Assembly (NCBI RefSeq): GCF_025264665.1
Contig: NZ_CP073697.1
Span: 868,001 to 932,000, forward strand
Source: Edaphobacter flagellatus
GTDB lineage: Bacteria; Acidobacteriota; Terriglobia; Terriglobales; Acidobacteriaceae
Direction of reading: 5' to 3'
DNA length: 64,000 nt
The notes under the pieces were generated by a model that searched no databases, had not been told where the DNA came from, and saw only the letters and a program-made list of their open reading frames with translations. Of the stretch, positions 42,886 to 51,445 are shown in pieces. The position numbers were made by a program, and so were the translations under genes. Position 1 is the stretch's first letter, and each line of letters begins with the position of its first letter.

Positions 42886-43524
42886 CTAGCTGTGCTCCTT
42901 TTTCCACTGCTCGTAAGGGATGCGCGGGATGTTCATGAAGCTGTCGCGCGTGCGCACATAATTGCCCAGCCCATTCATACGACCGATAGCGTGTAACTCT
43001 TCGGCACGAATATAGGGACCGGCGGGATCAACGTACTGGTCTTCGATATACATCGAGACGACACGGCCGAGGATGATGCGCGAGCGGCCGATCTCCATCG
43101 TGGTGTACTCGCGGCATTCGAGCGCTGCGTGGGCCTGGGCGATACGAGGCACTTTCACGACGGCTGAGGGAGCCGTTTCCAGATTCGCCATATCCAGCTC
43201 GGAGACTCCGGCAGGAAAGTCGGTGGCGCAGATGTTCATCTGCTGAGCGATATCCTCGGTGACTACGTTGATAACGAATTCCCCGGTGCGTCGAATATTG
43301 CGCGCGGTATCTTTGGGGACGAACCGCTCCGTGGGGCGGTCGGTAACGCCGATGCCCACAATCGGAGGATCTGTGCAGAGATAGTTGTATGCACTAAAGG
43401 GAGCAGCGTTGATAATGCCTGCTTCATCGATGCTGGTAATGAGCGCAATGGGCCGTGGAGCCACCAGCCCGATAAGCAGGTTATAAATCTCCCGGTGCGT
43501 GGCCTTTTCCATGTCGAACTTCAT
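42886..43524 (-). CDS. Flavin reductase family protein
   Basis: The 212-residue protein has the split-barrel FMN-binding fold of the flavin reductase (DIM6/NTAB) family. Landmarks are LIGLVAPRPIALITSIDEAG, NAAPFSAYNYLCTDPP and KDTARNIRRTGEFVINVV. It would reduce or bind flavin; the electron acceptor is unknown. The start at 43524 is fixed by GGAGG 7 nt upstream. It converges with mlaF and lies 64 nt downstream of the FtsB-like gene on the same strand. Confidence 0.9.
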   Translation of the reverse strand: MKFDMEKATHREIYNLLIGLVAPRPIALITSIDEAGIINAAPFSAYNYLCTDPPIVGIGVTDRPTERFVPKDTARNIRRTGEFVINVVTEDIAQQMNICATDFPAGVSELDMANLETAPSAVVKVPRIAQAHAALECREYTTMEIGRSRIILGRVVSMYIEDQYVDPAGPYIRAEELHAIGRMNGLGNYVRTRDSFMNIPRIPYEQWKKEHS

Positions 43525-43588
43525 GGCAACTCCTCCGTAGAGGGTACAGGAAAAGAAGACCGACTTAGACTCGCGATAGGGGGTGCGT

Positions 43589-43984
43589 TTACTTCTTGGC
43601 CGTCGTGTCTTTGGCTGGAGCGGGAGCGGACGCAGGCAGGGTGTAGATAACCTCGCCAGGCCGGGTGTAGTGAAGCTCCTCGCGAGCCTGATGCTCAATG
43701 GCATTGGGGTCGTTCTGCAGGCGATCGACATGCCCCTTGAGTAGTTCATTTTCGTGCTGGAGGCTCTTGAGCTGCTCATCGAGCTGCCGGGTATCGTGAC
43801 GCTTCTGCTCGTAAGCGGTCAGGCCATTCTGGCCGAAGACCACGTGATAGCCAAGCGCGATGGCAAGAGCGGCTGCAGCTACGGTTACTCCCTTCCTCCA
43901 ATTGGAGAGAGCCTGGTGATAAAAACGCACAACACGAGAAGGATTTCTCACGCCAGCGCCGGATTTACCTGAAGCAGCCATCAT
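43589..43984 (-). CDS. ftsB: Septum formation initiator family protein (FtsB/DivIC-like)
   Basis: The 131-residue bitopic protein has a short cytoplasmic part, one membrane segment (VTVAAAALAIALGYHVVFG) and a periplasmic coiled coil (YEQKRHDTRQLDEQLKSLQ, and on). The closing ARAELHYTRPGE-like motif reads AREELHYTRPGEVIY, which is typical of FtsB/DivIC. Such proteins join FtsL and FtsQ in the divisome. The Pro/Ala-rich tail is variable. ATG 43984 and 43981 are adjacent candidates. The symbol is by family resemblance. Confidence 0.82.
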   Translation of the reverse strand: MMAASGKSGAGVRNPSRVVRFYHQALSNWRKGVTVAAAALAIALGYHVVFGQNGLTAYEQKRHDTRQLDEQLKSLQHENELLKGHVDRLQNDPNAIEHQAREELHYTRPGEVIYTLPASAPAPAKDTTAKK

Positions 43985-44176
43985 GATTGAGTACAAAAGT
44001 TTGGGATAGAGGCGTCAAGTGGAAAACCCCTGTTGCCCGCCGTGTGTATCTGACTGGTAATGCTTTTATGCGTCCTTTTGTGACGACGGGTAGCGCGAGA
44101 GGGGGTCACCCATGTGTTGTAGAGACCGTGGGAATAAGATGCACGAAACTCCCGCCATCTTGATATCCTTCTGAGG

Positions 44177-44629
44177 GTGCTCATTCTCTACATCATCTCG
44201 GCCGCCTGCTTTGCCGCCCTGATTGCAGCAAGCATTGCGATGGTGCGTCATGTACAGGCGGGACACAGGCGTGAGCGGCCATCAGTTCCCCCTGTGCCGG
44301 AGTTCAGCCGCCACTTGTACGCCGCGACTGAGCATCGGCCGATGCGTTCGCCACGGCAGGTTCCTCAGCAAACCGTCCAGGGGATTACAGCAAAGAAGCC
44401 GTGGAATGCTCCCTCGCAGTCGATTGAGATTCACCCTGCAGGCGAGGATCAGCCGGTAGCAGGACAGCGCAAAGGGCCCCAATCCGCACACTCCCAGCAC
44501 GCCGAATTCGCAGGCGGACGTATGGACTGGGCTTACTTCAACAAAGATTATGGCGACCTGACGGACCCGCACCCATCACGGCAGGTCCATGTCGCCGGAA
44601 CGAAAAACACTTCAAGAAGACGCTTTTAG
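44177..44629 (+). CDS. Hypothetical membrane-anchored protein
   Basis: The 150-residue protein starts with a membrane segment (LILYIISAACFAALIAASIA) followed by a basic, Pro/Gln/His-rich and probably disordered region. A conserved-looking end reads GRMDWAYFNKDYGDLTDPHP. I do not recognise it. The start is GTG at 44177. It precedes bioY by 18 nt on the same strand. No enzyme motif is seen. Confidence 0.6.
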   Translation: MLILYIISAACFAALIAASIAMVRHVQAGHRRERPSVPPVPEFSRHLYAATEHRPMRSPRQVPQQTVQGITAKKPWNAPSQSIEIHPAGEDQPVAGQRKGPQSAHSQHAEFAGGRMDWAYFNKDYGDLTDPHPSRQVHVAGTKNTSRRRF

Positions 44630-44647
44630 CGCGAAAGGACTCTCACC

Positions 44648-45244
44648 ATGCAATCCACCTTCTCTGCCCCTCAGGGTCTGGCGCAAAGCTCCACACGCTC
44701 GTTTGCGGAGTCTCTGCCTGGGCGCGCCGTACTGATCGTTGCCGCAACGGTCTTTATCGCTGTCTGCGCACACATCACCGTGCCGCTTCCCTTCACGCCT
44801 GTGCCGCTGACGATGCAGGACTTCGCCGTTCTGCTGGTGGGTCTGGCGCTTGGACCGGTCAGCGGATTTGCAGCGCTGGCACTCTATCTGGCTGAAGGAG
44901 CGGCTGGAATGCCGGTCTTTACGCCACAGGGTCTGGGTGGCGTCGCTCAACTGATGGGGCCGACCGGAGGCTTTCTGCTTGCCTTCCCGTTCGTGGCAGC
45001 CATTGCCGGATGGGGTGCGCGGTCCTTGAAGCTCAATAACCGCTTCGCCCGTGCCGCCGTAGCCTGCGCATTGGCAAGCATCGTCCTGTTTGGCTTTGGC
45101 GCAACGTGGCTGGCACAGTATCGCCATCTGGCACCGATCTCCGTGATGAACATGGCCGTCACGCCATTTATCCCCGGCAACCTGGTCAAGATTGCTGCCG
45201 CGGCGGGAATCTTCAGCGCCATCGATCGCTGGCGTCGCAACTAG
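44648..45244 (+). CDS. bioY: Biotin transporter BioY
   Basis: The 198-residue S-component of a biotin ECF transporter has six membrane segments. The conserved motifs are ITVPLPFTPVPLTMQDFAVL, the ALYLAEGAAGMPVF segment and FIPGNLVKI near the end. BioY can act alone or with the BioM/BioN energy module, which is not in the window. GAAAGGA lies before the ATG. mqnD follows on the same strand. Confidence 0.94.
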   Translation: MQSTFSAPQGLAQSSTRSFAESLPGRAVLIVAATVFIAVCAHITVPLPFTPVPLTMQDFAVLLVGLALGPVSGFAALALYLAEGAAGMPVFTPQGLGGVAQLMGPTGGFLLAFPFVAAIAGWGARSLKLNNRFARAAVACALASIVLFGFGATWLAQYRHLAPISVMNMAVTPFIPGNLVKIAAAAGIFSAIDRWRRN

Positions 45245-45322
45245 CCTCGCCGGCATCTCTTTCTCAGGCACCGCAACGTGCCTTTCACATTCGCTCAACA
45301 CTCCCAGAGGAATACTTGCATC

Positions 45323-46177
45323 ATGAATGCCGCACAAACAGCAACACAAGAAATTAGCATTGCTCACAGCCCTGACTCCGATGATGCATTTATGTTTTAC
45401 GGGCTGGCGACGAACAAGGTCCGCGTTCCTGGCTACAAGTTCACCCACGTGCTGACGGACATCGAAACGCTGAACCATAAGGCCATCAACGAGGCCTTCT
45501 ACGATGTCACAGCGATCTCCTTCCATGCCTATCCGTATCTGCAGGACAACTACACACTGATGGCCTGCGGTGGCAGTGTAGGCGAAGGCTATGGCCCGAT
45601 GGTGGTCGCCAATCCGAAGGTGACTCTAGCTGACGTCAAGAAGAAGCGGATCGCCGTTCCGGGTACGCTGACGACTGCCTTCCTCGCCCTGAAGCTGTAC
45701 TACCCCGATTTCGAGACGACGGTTGTCCCCTTCGACAAGATCATTCCAGCAGTCACCTCCGGGGAGTTTGATGCTGGCCTGATCATTCACGAGGGCCAGC
45801 TCACCTATGCGAACGATGGCCTGGTCAAGCTGATCGACCTTGGGCAGTGGTGGCGCGAGCAGACCGGCCTGCCGTTGCCTCTCGGCGGCAATGCGATTCG
45901 TCGCTCGCTAGGCCAGGAGACGATGCTGATGGCCACGAATGCTCTTCGCGACAGCATCCAGCACGCGCTGGATCATCGCGAAGAAGCGCTGGCGTATGCG
46001 ATGCAATTTGCACGCGACCTCGACACAACGCTGGCCAATCGCTTTGTAGGCATGTACGTGAACGAGCGGACGCTGAACTACGGCGACGATGGGCGCGAGG
46101 CCATTCGCAAGCTGCTCGACATGGGCTATGAGCGCGGCATTATTCCTCATCGCGCGAATGTGGATTTCGTTGGCTAA
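45323..46177 (+). CDS. mqnD: 1,4-dihydroxy-6-naphthoate synthase family protein (MqnD)
   Basis: Enzyme of the futalosine route to menaquinone. The 284-residue periplasmic-binding-protein-like fold shows the diagnostic SPDSDDAFMFYGLA near the start, then DVTAISFHAYPYL and the long IIHEGQLTYANDGL region of the MqnD branch. It converts cyclic dehypoxanthine futalosine to dihydroxynaphthoate. The ATG at 45323 follows AGAGGA (45306-45311). A strong terminator at 46186 closes the unit. No other mqn gene is in the window. Confidence 0.93.
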   Translation: MNAAQTATQEISIAHSPDSDDAFMFYGLATNKVRVPGYKFTHVLTDIETLNHKAINEAFYDVTAISFHAYPYLQDNYTLMACGGSVGEGYGPMVVANPKVTLADVKKKRIAVPGTLTTAFLALKLYYPDFETTVVPFDKIIPAVTSGEFDAGLIIHEGQLTYANDGLVKLIDLGQWWREQTGLPLPLGGNAIRRSLGQETMLMATNALRDSIQHALDHREEALAYAMQFARDLDTTLANRFVGMYVNERTLNYGDDGREAIRKLLDMGYERGIIPHRANVDFVG

Positions 46178-46185
46178 ATTGACAT

Positions 46186-46225
46186 GCCTGCGGCATCCAC
46201 AAATGCCGCAGGCTGTGTTATTCTT
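46186..46225 (+). terminator. Rho-independent terminator after mqnD
   Basis: An 11-bp perfect stem (GCCTGCGGCAT at 46186-46196 with ATGCCGCAGGC at 46203-46213) with a 6-nt loop is followed by TGTGTTATTCTT. It begins 9 nt past the mqnD stop. Confidence 0.85.
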
Positions 46226-46288
46226 AAAAAGTTGACCGATTGCAGTTTTTCTTCATAGAAACAACTCTCGTCAACGTTCCAAAAACCT

Positions 46289-46364
46289 GGACGCGTAGCT
46301 CAACTGGCAGAGCATTCGACTCTTAATCGACAGGTTGAAGGTTCGATTCCTTCCGCGTCCACCA
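46289..46364 (+). tRNA. tRNA-Lys (anticodon CTT)
   Basis: The GGACGCG acceptor arm pairs with CGCGTCC. The D-arm is GCTC...GAGC, the anticodon loop is CTCTTAA (anticodon CTT) and the T-arm is GAAGG-TTCGATT-CCTTC. The discriminator is A and CCA is encoded. Stem pair 27-43 is a T-C mismatch, which is tolerated. Confidence 0.95.
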
Positions 46365-46511
46365 CTTTCCTAACTGAAAACAAATAACTTCCATAACGAA
46401 TGCCTCGTGCGGAAGGATAAGCCGAATACGGTTATATACGGGCAATTTCGGGCACCGACTGACACACTTTTGCCACACCACTTCCCCTCTATCGCTGTGC
46501 AAATAATGCAG

Positions 46512-47993
46512 CTAGTTACGGCTTGGAATCGGAGCTACAGCCTGACTGCAAGCCCCGGAAGAACTGCACGCACGCACACCAAAGAAGACGTTGTCTTTTG
46601 ACACCGGCAGACGCACACTGTTCGGTTCTCCTCCCGGAAACTGTTTAGCGTCCACAAAATACTGCCAATCATTCATGGCCGTCTCACGCCATACGATTTG
46701 ATACGTGACGGGCTGCGCATAACTCGTCGGCACATCCCATTTGAGGATCGTGTCGTTGTCCAGATTGGAAGTCGCTACCCTAACGCGTTGCGGAGTACCA
46801 GGAGAGTCCGCCAGCGTACCCAGTGTGGCAATATTCAGTCGCGCCACCTGCGCAATGTAGCTGAAGTCATCGAACTTCAGCAGATCTCCGTACTCCTTTC
46901 CATTCTCCGTGCGAACGTGCTGGTGCTGATGATCGAAGTTCTCGCGCCACTCGGTAAAGCGTACTGCGGCAAATCCCACTTCGCTGAACGAACGATGGTC
47001 TCCGCCACGCAGAAAGCGGTCGAGACGAAGCTCCATCACAGGCCGAAAGCTACCGGCGAAGTACGTTCGCCCGACAGCGAGCACCTCGCGGGCCAGCTGA
47101 CGCGACGGAGTCTCACTTTCTGCACCGAGACTGAGCGTCTGGCGAATCTGTTCCAGGGGAGCCGAAGGCAGAATCCCCTGCGAGAAGACGCGAATGCGTT
47201 GCTTCGACTGAAGCCGATCACCAGGAGTCGTATCGCCACCAACGATATCGTTGTTAAGAACACCTTCCAGCTGCCAGCCTTCCTTGCGGGCACGCTCGGC
47301 AAGGTGACGCGATCCATTCAACCCCTGCTCTTCTCCCGCAACCGCAACAAAAACGATCGTGCCAGGAAATTTGAATCGGCTCAGAACGCGTGCGGCTTCC
47401 ATAGAAACGGCGGTACCGCTGGAGTCGTCGTTCGCCCCGGGCGCAAAGTCATGCGTATTCATAACGTCGGTCTCGCGCGTGTCATAGTGACCAGTTACCA
47501 GATACATGCGCTTCGCAGCAGTGGGATCGGTTCCCTTCATGACCGCAACAACATTCCGCAGCGGAGTCGGTTTGACGATGCGTGGAGGGCCGTTATTCAG
47601 CCCCGGCTGTGGCTGCTCGATGGACTCGTCCAAGAACACCTCCAGGCATCCTCCGCACTCCTTGCCATAGCTTTCGAACTGCGATTTGATCCAGTCGGCG
47701 GCAGCGAAGACACCTGTTCCCGGTTTCAGATCCGTTTCCGTGGAAGAGAGCGTCGAGCGATTATGAAACTCGACCAGATGCGTGATATTCGCCTTGATGT
47801 GCTCCGATGAGACAAGCTTCAGGGCAGCTGCAATCTGGGGGACAACATGGTCCGCCTTCAGCGGAGCTCCAACCGCCTGAAAGTCCAGCTTCGCCTCAGG
47901 AGCAGCCTTCTGCTGAGCAAAGAATACAGAAGGCAACCACAGGACAACCGCTGTTGCGAGACAAGGCGAAAGCTTTATCATGAGGTGCCCCAT
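46512..47993 (-). CDS. Exported M28-family zinc peptidase
   Basis: The 493-residue protein has a signal peptide (CLATAVVLWLPSVFFAQ) and the M28 di-zinc aminopeptidase core. Zinc and catalytic residues are in VTGHYDTRE, PGANDDSSGTA, AGEEQGLNGS, NNDIVGG and GGDHRSFSE. A C-terminal fibronectin-type-III-like domain (~395-490) follows. It is expected to trim peptides in the periplasm or outside. The ATG at 47981 (MIKLSPCLA) is an equally good start. It lies 38 nt downstream of the gene at 48032 on the same strand. The peptide specificity is unknown. Confidence 0.9.
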   Translation of the reverse strand: MGHLMIKLSPCLATAVVLWLPSVFFAQQKAAPEAKLDFQAVGAPLKADHVVPQIAAALKLVSSEHIKANITHLVEFHNRSTLSSTETDLKPGTGVFAAADWIKSQFESYGKECGGCLEVFLDESIEQPQPGLNNGPPRIVKPTPLRNVVAVMKGTDPTAAKRMYLVTGHYDTRETDVMNTHDFAPGANDDSSGTAVSMEAARVLSRFKFPGTIVFVAVAGEEQGLNGSRHLAERARKEGWQLEGVLNNDIVGGDTTPGDRLQSKQRIRVFSQGILPSAPLEQIRQTLSLGAESETPSRQLAREVLAVGRTYFAGSFRPVMELRLDRFLRGGDHRSFSEVGFAAVRFTEWRENFDHQHQHVRTENGKEYGDLLKFDDFSYIAQVARLNIATLGTLADSPGTPQRVRVATSNLDNDTILKWDVPTSYAQPVTYQIVWRETAMNDWQYFVDAKQFPGGEPNSVRLPVSKDNVFFGVRACSSSGACSQAVAPIPSRN

Positions 47994-48031
47994 CCAAGAT
48001 CAGAGATAAAGATGATATTACCGGCGAATCC

Positions 48032-48775
48032 TTACGAGCGCTTTTCTGCCGAGAGCAACTGTTCTGCTTCTGCCGGTGTCAGCCAAAGTGAACGCTGGGA
48101 AGGCCGTTGCCGCTGGAGAATACGTGGCACGGCATCAAGCCAGCGACGGCGGAGATGATCACCTGGAGCAAGCATCGCCGCGGCTCGAGTATCGAAGGCA
48201 CGTTGCTCGGCAGAGGAGTTGAACGTCAACGTAGAGAGTTCCCAGCCATTCGGGCGGGTGATGGAAGCAATCAACTCGCCTGCCAATCTGTATCCCGGAA
48301 CATGAGAAGTCGCCGTGAAGTCGATGAGCGTGGCCCCCAGTTCCTTAAAAGCCTCAGAAGATGTGGCCACAACTGGCTCGAGTTCTTGAGTAGAGGTAAA
48401 GATTGTGACCAGCGCAGGAGCGAGACCACGAGAGACGATCTCAGCCAGAGCACGGGAAGGACTAGCAGCCAGAGCAACCGATAGCGGAGCACGCTTGCGG
48501 ACCTCGTTCTTCATCGCGCGAATGGCTTCGTCCAAAGTATTGACGACGAAATCCACGGCGCCAGTACGGACCACCTCGCGTATATCGTCTGGCGAATTGT
48601 CGATGGAAAGAGAGACCGCCCCCGCAATATTCGAGGCGATAGCGAATGCGCGGCCCTGCGCATTAAGGCCGATAGAGAGAACCAGGGAGCCAGCCCAATC
48701 CGACTTGAGCGCAAAGAGTGCCGTAAGCGCTTCCAGTGCTTGAGGCTGCAGATCAGATGTGGGGTCTCCGGGCAT
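48032..48775 (-). CDS. Conserved protein of unknown role, distantly urocanase-like
   Basis: The 247-residue cytoplasmic protein has a Rossmann-like pattern. The segments GAVDFVVNTLDEAIRAMKNE, KRAPLSVALAASPSRALAE and IVSRGLAPALVTIFTSTQ are reminiscent of the central region of urocanate hydratase, where EG-x-PLSIGLLGNA and RGVVPDVVTDQTSAHD occur. The QTSAHD-type catalytic segment is not conserved and the protein is under half the length of HutU, so urocanase activity is unlikely. It is divergent from pruA across 107 nt and upstream of the M28 peptidase. The resemblance is my recognition only. Confidence 0.6.
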   Translation of the reverse strand: MPGDPTSDLQPQALEALTALFALKSDWAGSLVLSIGLNAQGRAFAIASNIAGAVSLSIDNSPDDIREVVRTGAVDFVVNTLDEAIRAMKNEVRKRAPLSVALAASPSRALAEIVSRGLAPALVTIFTSTQELEPVVATSSEAFKELGATLIDFTATSHVPGYRLAGELIASITRPNGWELSTLTFNSSAEQRAFDTRAAAMLAPGDHLRRRWLDAVPRILQRQRPSQRSLWLTPAEAEQLLSAEKRS

Positions 48776-48882
48776 GCGTCTCTAAGGGTAATGGATATCG
48801 GGCAAAATCCTGCCAGTGGTTCGACCATCCTCCGAGTACTGGACACGATCTTCTCCTTGAATCGGCGATAAAATAGATAGCT

Positions 48883-50478
48883 ATGGCTACCGCTGATATC
48901 GCCCCTCCTACCCTTCTCCGTACCGCAGAGACACCGTTTGCCAATGAGCCCTTTGTCGACTTTTCCACAGCCGAAAACAAGCGGGCCATGGAAGACGCGC
49001 TGGCCAAGGTCGAAAGTATGTTGGGGCAGGAGTACGACAACGTCGTTGGTGGCAAAAGGCTGAGAACAGCGAGCAAGATTATCTCGGTGAATCCAGCCCG
49101 CCCGAAGCAGGTGATCGGCATTCACCAGCGGGCCGAAGCCGACCTGGCCGAACAGGCAGTCGAAGCTGCGCTGGCAGCATTTCCGGCATGGAGCAAAACG
49201 TCTGCATCCGACCGCGCCGCTCTACTGTTTCGCGCAGCCGACCTGATTCGTGAGAGAAAGTTTGAGTTCCTGGCGTGGCTGACATTGGAGGTTGGCAAGA
49301 ACTGGGCCGAGGCAGATGCCGATGTGGGCGAGACGATCGACTTTCTGGAGTTCTATGGGCGTCAGGCGCTGAAGCTGGATGCCGCGAAGACACCGATCCA
49401 GTTCCCCGGGGAGCGCAACCAGCTTCGCTATCTTCCTTTGGGCGTGGGTGCAGTGATTCCACCGTGGAACTTCCCCTTCGCCATCATGGCTGGCATGACG
49501 GCAGCAGCGATCGTGTGTGGCAATACGGTCATTCTCAAGCCTTCCGTCGATGCACCGACGATTGCTGCGAGATTCTTTGCCCTGCTGGAGGAAGTTGGGC
49601 TGCCGGATGGCGTTGTCAATCTGTGTCAGGGTGAAGGGCCGGAATTCGGCTCAGCCGTTGTCGCACATCCACAGACGCGGTTTATCGCCTTTACGGGGTC
49701 GAAGGCCGTGGGGCTGGAGATTCACGAAAGCGCGGCGAAGACGCAACCAGGACAAATCTTCATCAAACGCACGATCCTCGAGATGGGTGGTAAGGATTCG
49801 ATCATCGTGGATGAGGATGCAAATCTCGATGCCGCCATCGAGGGAGTGGTAGCGAGCGCATTCGGTTTCAACGGCCAGAAGTGCTCGGCCTGCTCGAGGG
49901 CGATTGTCGATGAGCGCATCTACGACATCTTCTGCGAGCGGCTACAAGCGCGTGTCGCCGAAATCAAAACCGGCGATCCGGCGAAAAACATCTATACCGG
50001 CCCAGTGATCAGCCCGAAGTCGTACAACAAGGTTCTGAGCTACATCGAAATCGGAAGGAAGGAAGGCCGCTTGCTGAATGGTGGCAGTGCCATCCAGACG
50101 GAGGAAGGTGGCTACTATATCCAGCCGACTGTTTTTGCCGATGTAAGCCCAACAGCCCGGATTGCGCAGGAGGAGATTTTTGGCCCGGTACTGGCGATCA
50201 TCAAGTCGAAGAACTTCGACGACGCGCTGTCGATTGCCAACAACACCGAATATGGTCTGACAGGCGCTCTCTACTCCACCTCACGCGAGAAGCTGGATCG
50301 TGCACGCGAAGAGTTCCACGTAGGCAATCTGTACTTCAACCGTAAGTGCACCGGAGCCATGGTCGGCGCGCATCCCTTCGGCGGCTTTAACATGAGCGGC
50401 ACCGACTCAAAGGCGGGCGGCGCCGATTACCTGCTGTTGTTTACACAGGCAAAAAGCATCGCCGAGAAGCTCAGCTGA
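48883..50478 (+). CDS. pruA: L-glutamate gamma-semialdehyde dehydrogenase
   Basis: Oxidises glutamate semialdehyde (pyrroline-5-carboxylate) to glutamate in proline and arginine breakdown. The 531-residue aldehyde dehydrogenase has the cofactor region IPPWNFPFAI, the catalytic Glu in LEMGGKD and Cys in NGQKCSACSR. The P5C-dehydrogenase-specific end is NRKCTGAMVGAHPFGGFNMS. It is of the RocA/PruA type without a fused proline dehydrogenase; no putA/prodh gene is adjacent. A bidirectional terminator follows. Confidence 0.95.
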   Translation: MATADIAPPTLLRTAETPFANEPFVDFSTAENKRAMEDALAKVESMLGQEYDNVVGGKRLRTASKIISVNPARPKQVIGIHQRAEADLAEQAVEAALAAFPAWSKTSASDRAALLFRAADLIRERKFEFLAWLTLEVGKNWAEADADVGETIDFLEFYGRQALKLDAAKTPIQFPGERNQLRYLPLGVGAVIPPWNFPFAIMAGMTAAAIVCGNTVILKPSVDAPTIAARFFALLEEVGLPDGVVNLCQGEGPEFGSAVVAHPQTRFIAFTGSKAVGLEIHESAAKTQPGQIFIKRTILEMGGKDSIIVDEDANLDAAIEGVVASAFGFNGQKCSACSRAIVDERIYDIFCERLQARVAEIKTGDPAKNIYTGPVISPKSYNKVLSYIEIGRKEGRLLNGGSAIQTEEGGYYIQPTVFADVSPTARIAQEEIFGPVLAIIKSKNFDDALSIANNTEYGLTGALYSTSREKLDRAREEFHVGNLYFNRKCTGAMVGAHPFGGFNMSGTDSKAGGADYLLLFTQAKSIAEKLS

Positions 50479-50498
50479 CACATTTTCCCGCCAAAACA

Positions 50499-50524
50499 AA
50501 AAGCCCGCGTAAAAGCGGGCTTTT
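50499..50524. terminator. Bidirectional terminator between pruA and the LuxR gene
   Basis: AAAAGCCCGC (50499-50508) pairs perfectly with GCGGGCTTTT (50515-50524) around GTAAAA. The A-tract and T-tract give terminators on both strands for these convergent genes. Confidence 0.92.
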
Positions 50525-50539
50525 CCATGAATGGAACTA

Positions 50540-51196
50540 TCAGGCGGTCTTCATCTCAATCAGCGTGCCGGCCTTGGCGGCAGCCTCGGCTAGAACGCGA
50601 TGATGAATGGTGAAGAGAGCAAGCTCAAGGCGGTCGGAGACGCCTGTCTTGTCATAGATGCCGCGCAGGTAGTTTTTGATGACCTGCTCCTTGGTGCCAA
50701 GCTGAGCGGCGATCTCCTTGTTCTTGCAGCCCTGCACAATGAGAGCTACGATCTGCATCTCTTTCGGAGTAAGCCGGTCGCGTACGCGCGCCCCCACGGC
50801 ATCGCCGGAGTGGATCGCAGTCACATTGGTGCGTTGCTGATAGCGTTGTCCCCGGGAGACGCGACGGATGCAATCCACCAGGTCCGTGGCAGGCACACTG
50901 CGGCTGACGATGCCCTCCGCCAGAAGTGCAGAAGCGTCGGCAACCTGTTCGGAATTCTCGACAATCAGAACGAGGCGATGTCCTCCGGTCCGAATGCGTT
51001 CAGCGAGCTGCTGCAAATCCGGACGAAGAGTCGACGCCACCAGAACGGCCGCCCCACGATTAGCATCCAGAGCGGTCCATAGGCGGTTGAGATCCTCGCA
51101 TTGCGCAACAATGCGCATGTCTTCTTCAAGAACCAGAATACGGGCAGCGCCAGCTCGGAAGATCGCCTGATTATCGGCGAGAATAATGCGGTTCAT
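50540..51196 (-). CDS. LuxR-type regulator with a degenerate receiver domain
   Basis: The 218-residue protein has an N-terminal receiver-like domain (1-115) and a LuxR helix-turn-helix (142-205; LTPKEMQIVALIVQGCKNKE, then IKNYLRGIYDKTGV). In the receiver the acidic pair is reduced to ADN (Asp8), and the expected phospho-acceptor strand reads VLVASTLRPD, with Ala/Ser where Asp should be. The conserved Lys is also missing. It is therefore unlikely to be switched by phosphorylation. The ATG at 51196 has GGGGA upstream. It is divergent from the receiver-TrxR gene. Confidence 0.88.
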   Translation of the reverse strand: MNRIILADNQAIFRAGAARILVLEEDMRIVAQCEDLNRLWTALDANRGAAVLVASTLRPDLQQLAERIRTGGHRLVLIVENSEQVADASALLAEGIVSRSVPATDLVDCIRRVSRGQRYQQRTNVTAIHSGDAVGARVRDRLTPKEMQIVALIVQGCKNKEIAAQLGTKEQVIKNYLRGIYDKTGVSDRLELALFTIHHRVLAEAAAKAGTLIEMKTA

Positions 51197-51433
51197 GTGT
51201 CCCCTGTCTCCTACGGCGGGATCATGAATGCCCCGCAAGACTCTCATCGGCGATTTTTCGCTCTTTTAGGGCTTGTGTCTTCAATTAGGACAAAAGCGCT
51301 ATCTCCTGCTCCTAAAGAAGATGACTAAATCATGGTCTATGGTTGTTTGCGGACCGCGGTGAGTTTTGCACCGTTTCCTCACAGTACACAATCTAATCCT
51401 AAGCCGGGTGTGCGCTGAAGGCCGTCGGCGAAG

Positions 51434-51439
51434 TATAAC
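51434..51439 (+). promoter_or_regulatory. Possible -10 element, leaderless start of the receiver-TrxR gene
   Basis: TATAAC ends 6 nt before the ATG at 51446, where a transcript could begin at the start codon itself. There is no Shine-Dalgarno. No good -35 hexamer was found at the right distance. Confidence 0.25.
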
Positions 51440-51445
51440 TTAGGT

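Noticed and set aside
43981..44184. Small minus-strand frame between the FtsB-like gene and the gene at 44177
   Set aside because: It is Arg/Ser-rich with no ribosome binding site or family similarity, and lies in a divergent promoter region.
46365..46511. Possible integration site or integrase remnant next to tRNA-Lys
   Set aside because: The stretch downstream of the tRNA looks unlike its neighbours, but no second copy of the tRNA 3' end, no integrase gene and no inverted repeat were seen. A short frame at 46407-46601 runs into the M28 gene and has no motif.
46698..47810. Plus-strand reading frame (370 codons) opposite the M28 peptidase
   Set aside because: The M28 zinc motifs on the minus strand are intact, and this frame is Arg-rich without any motif.
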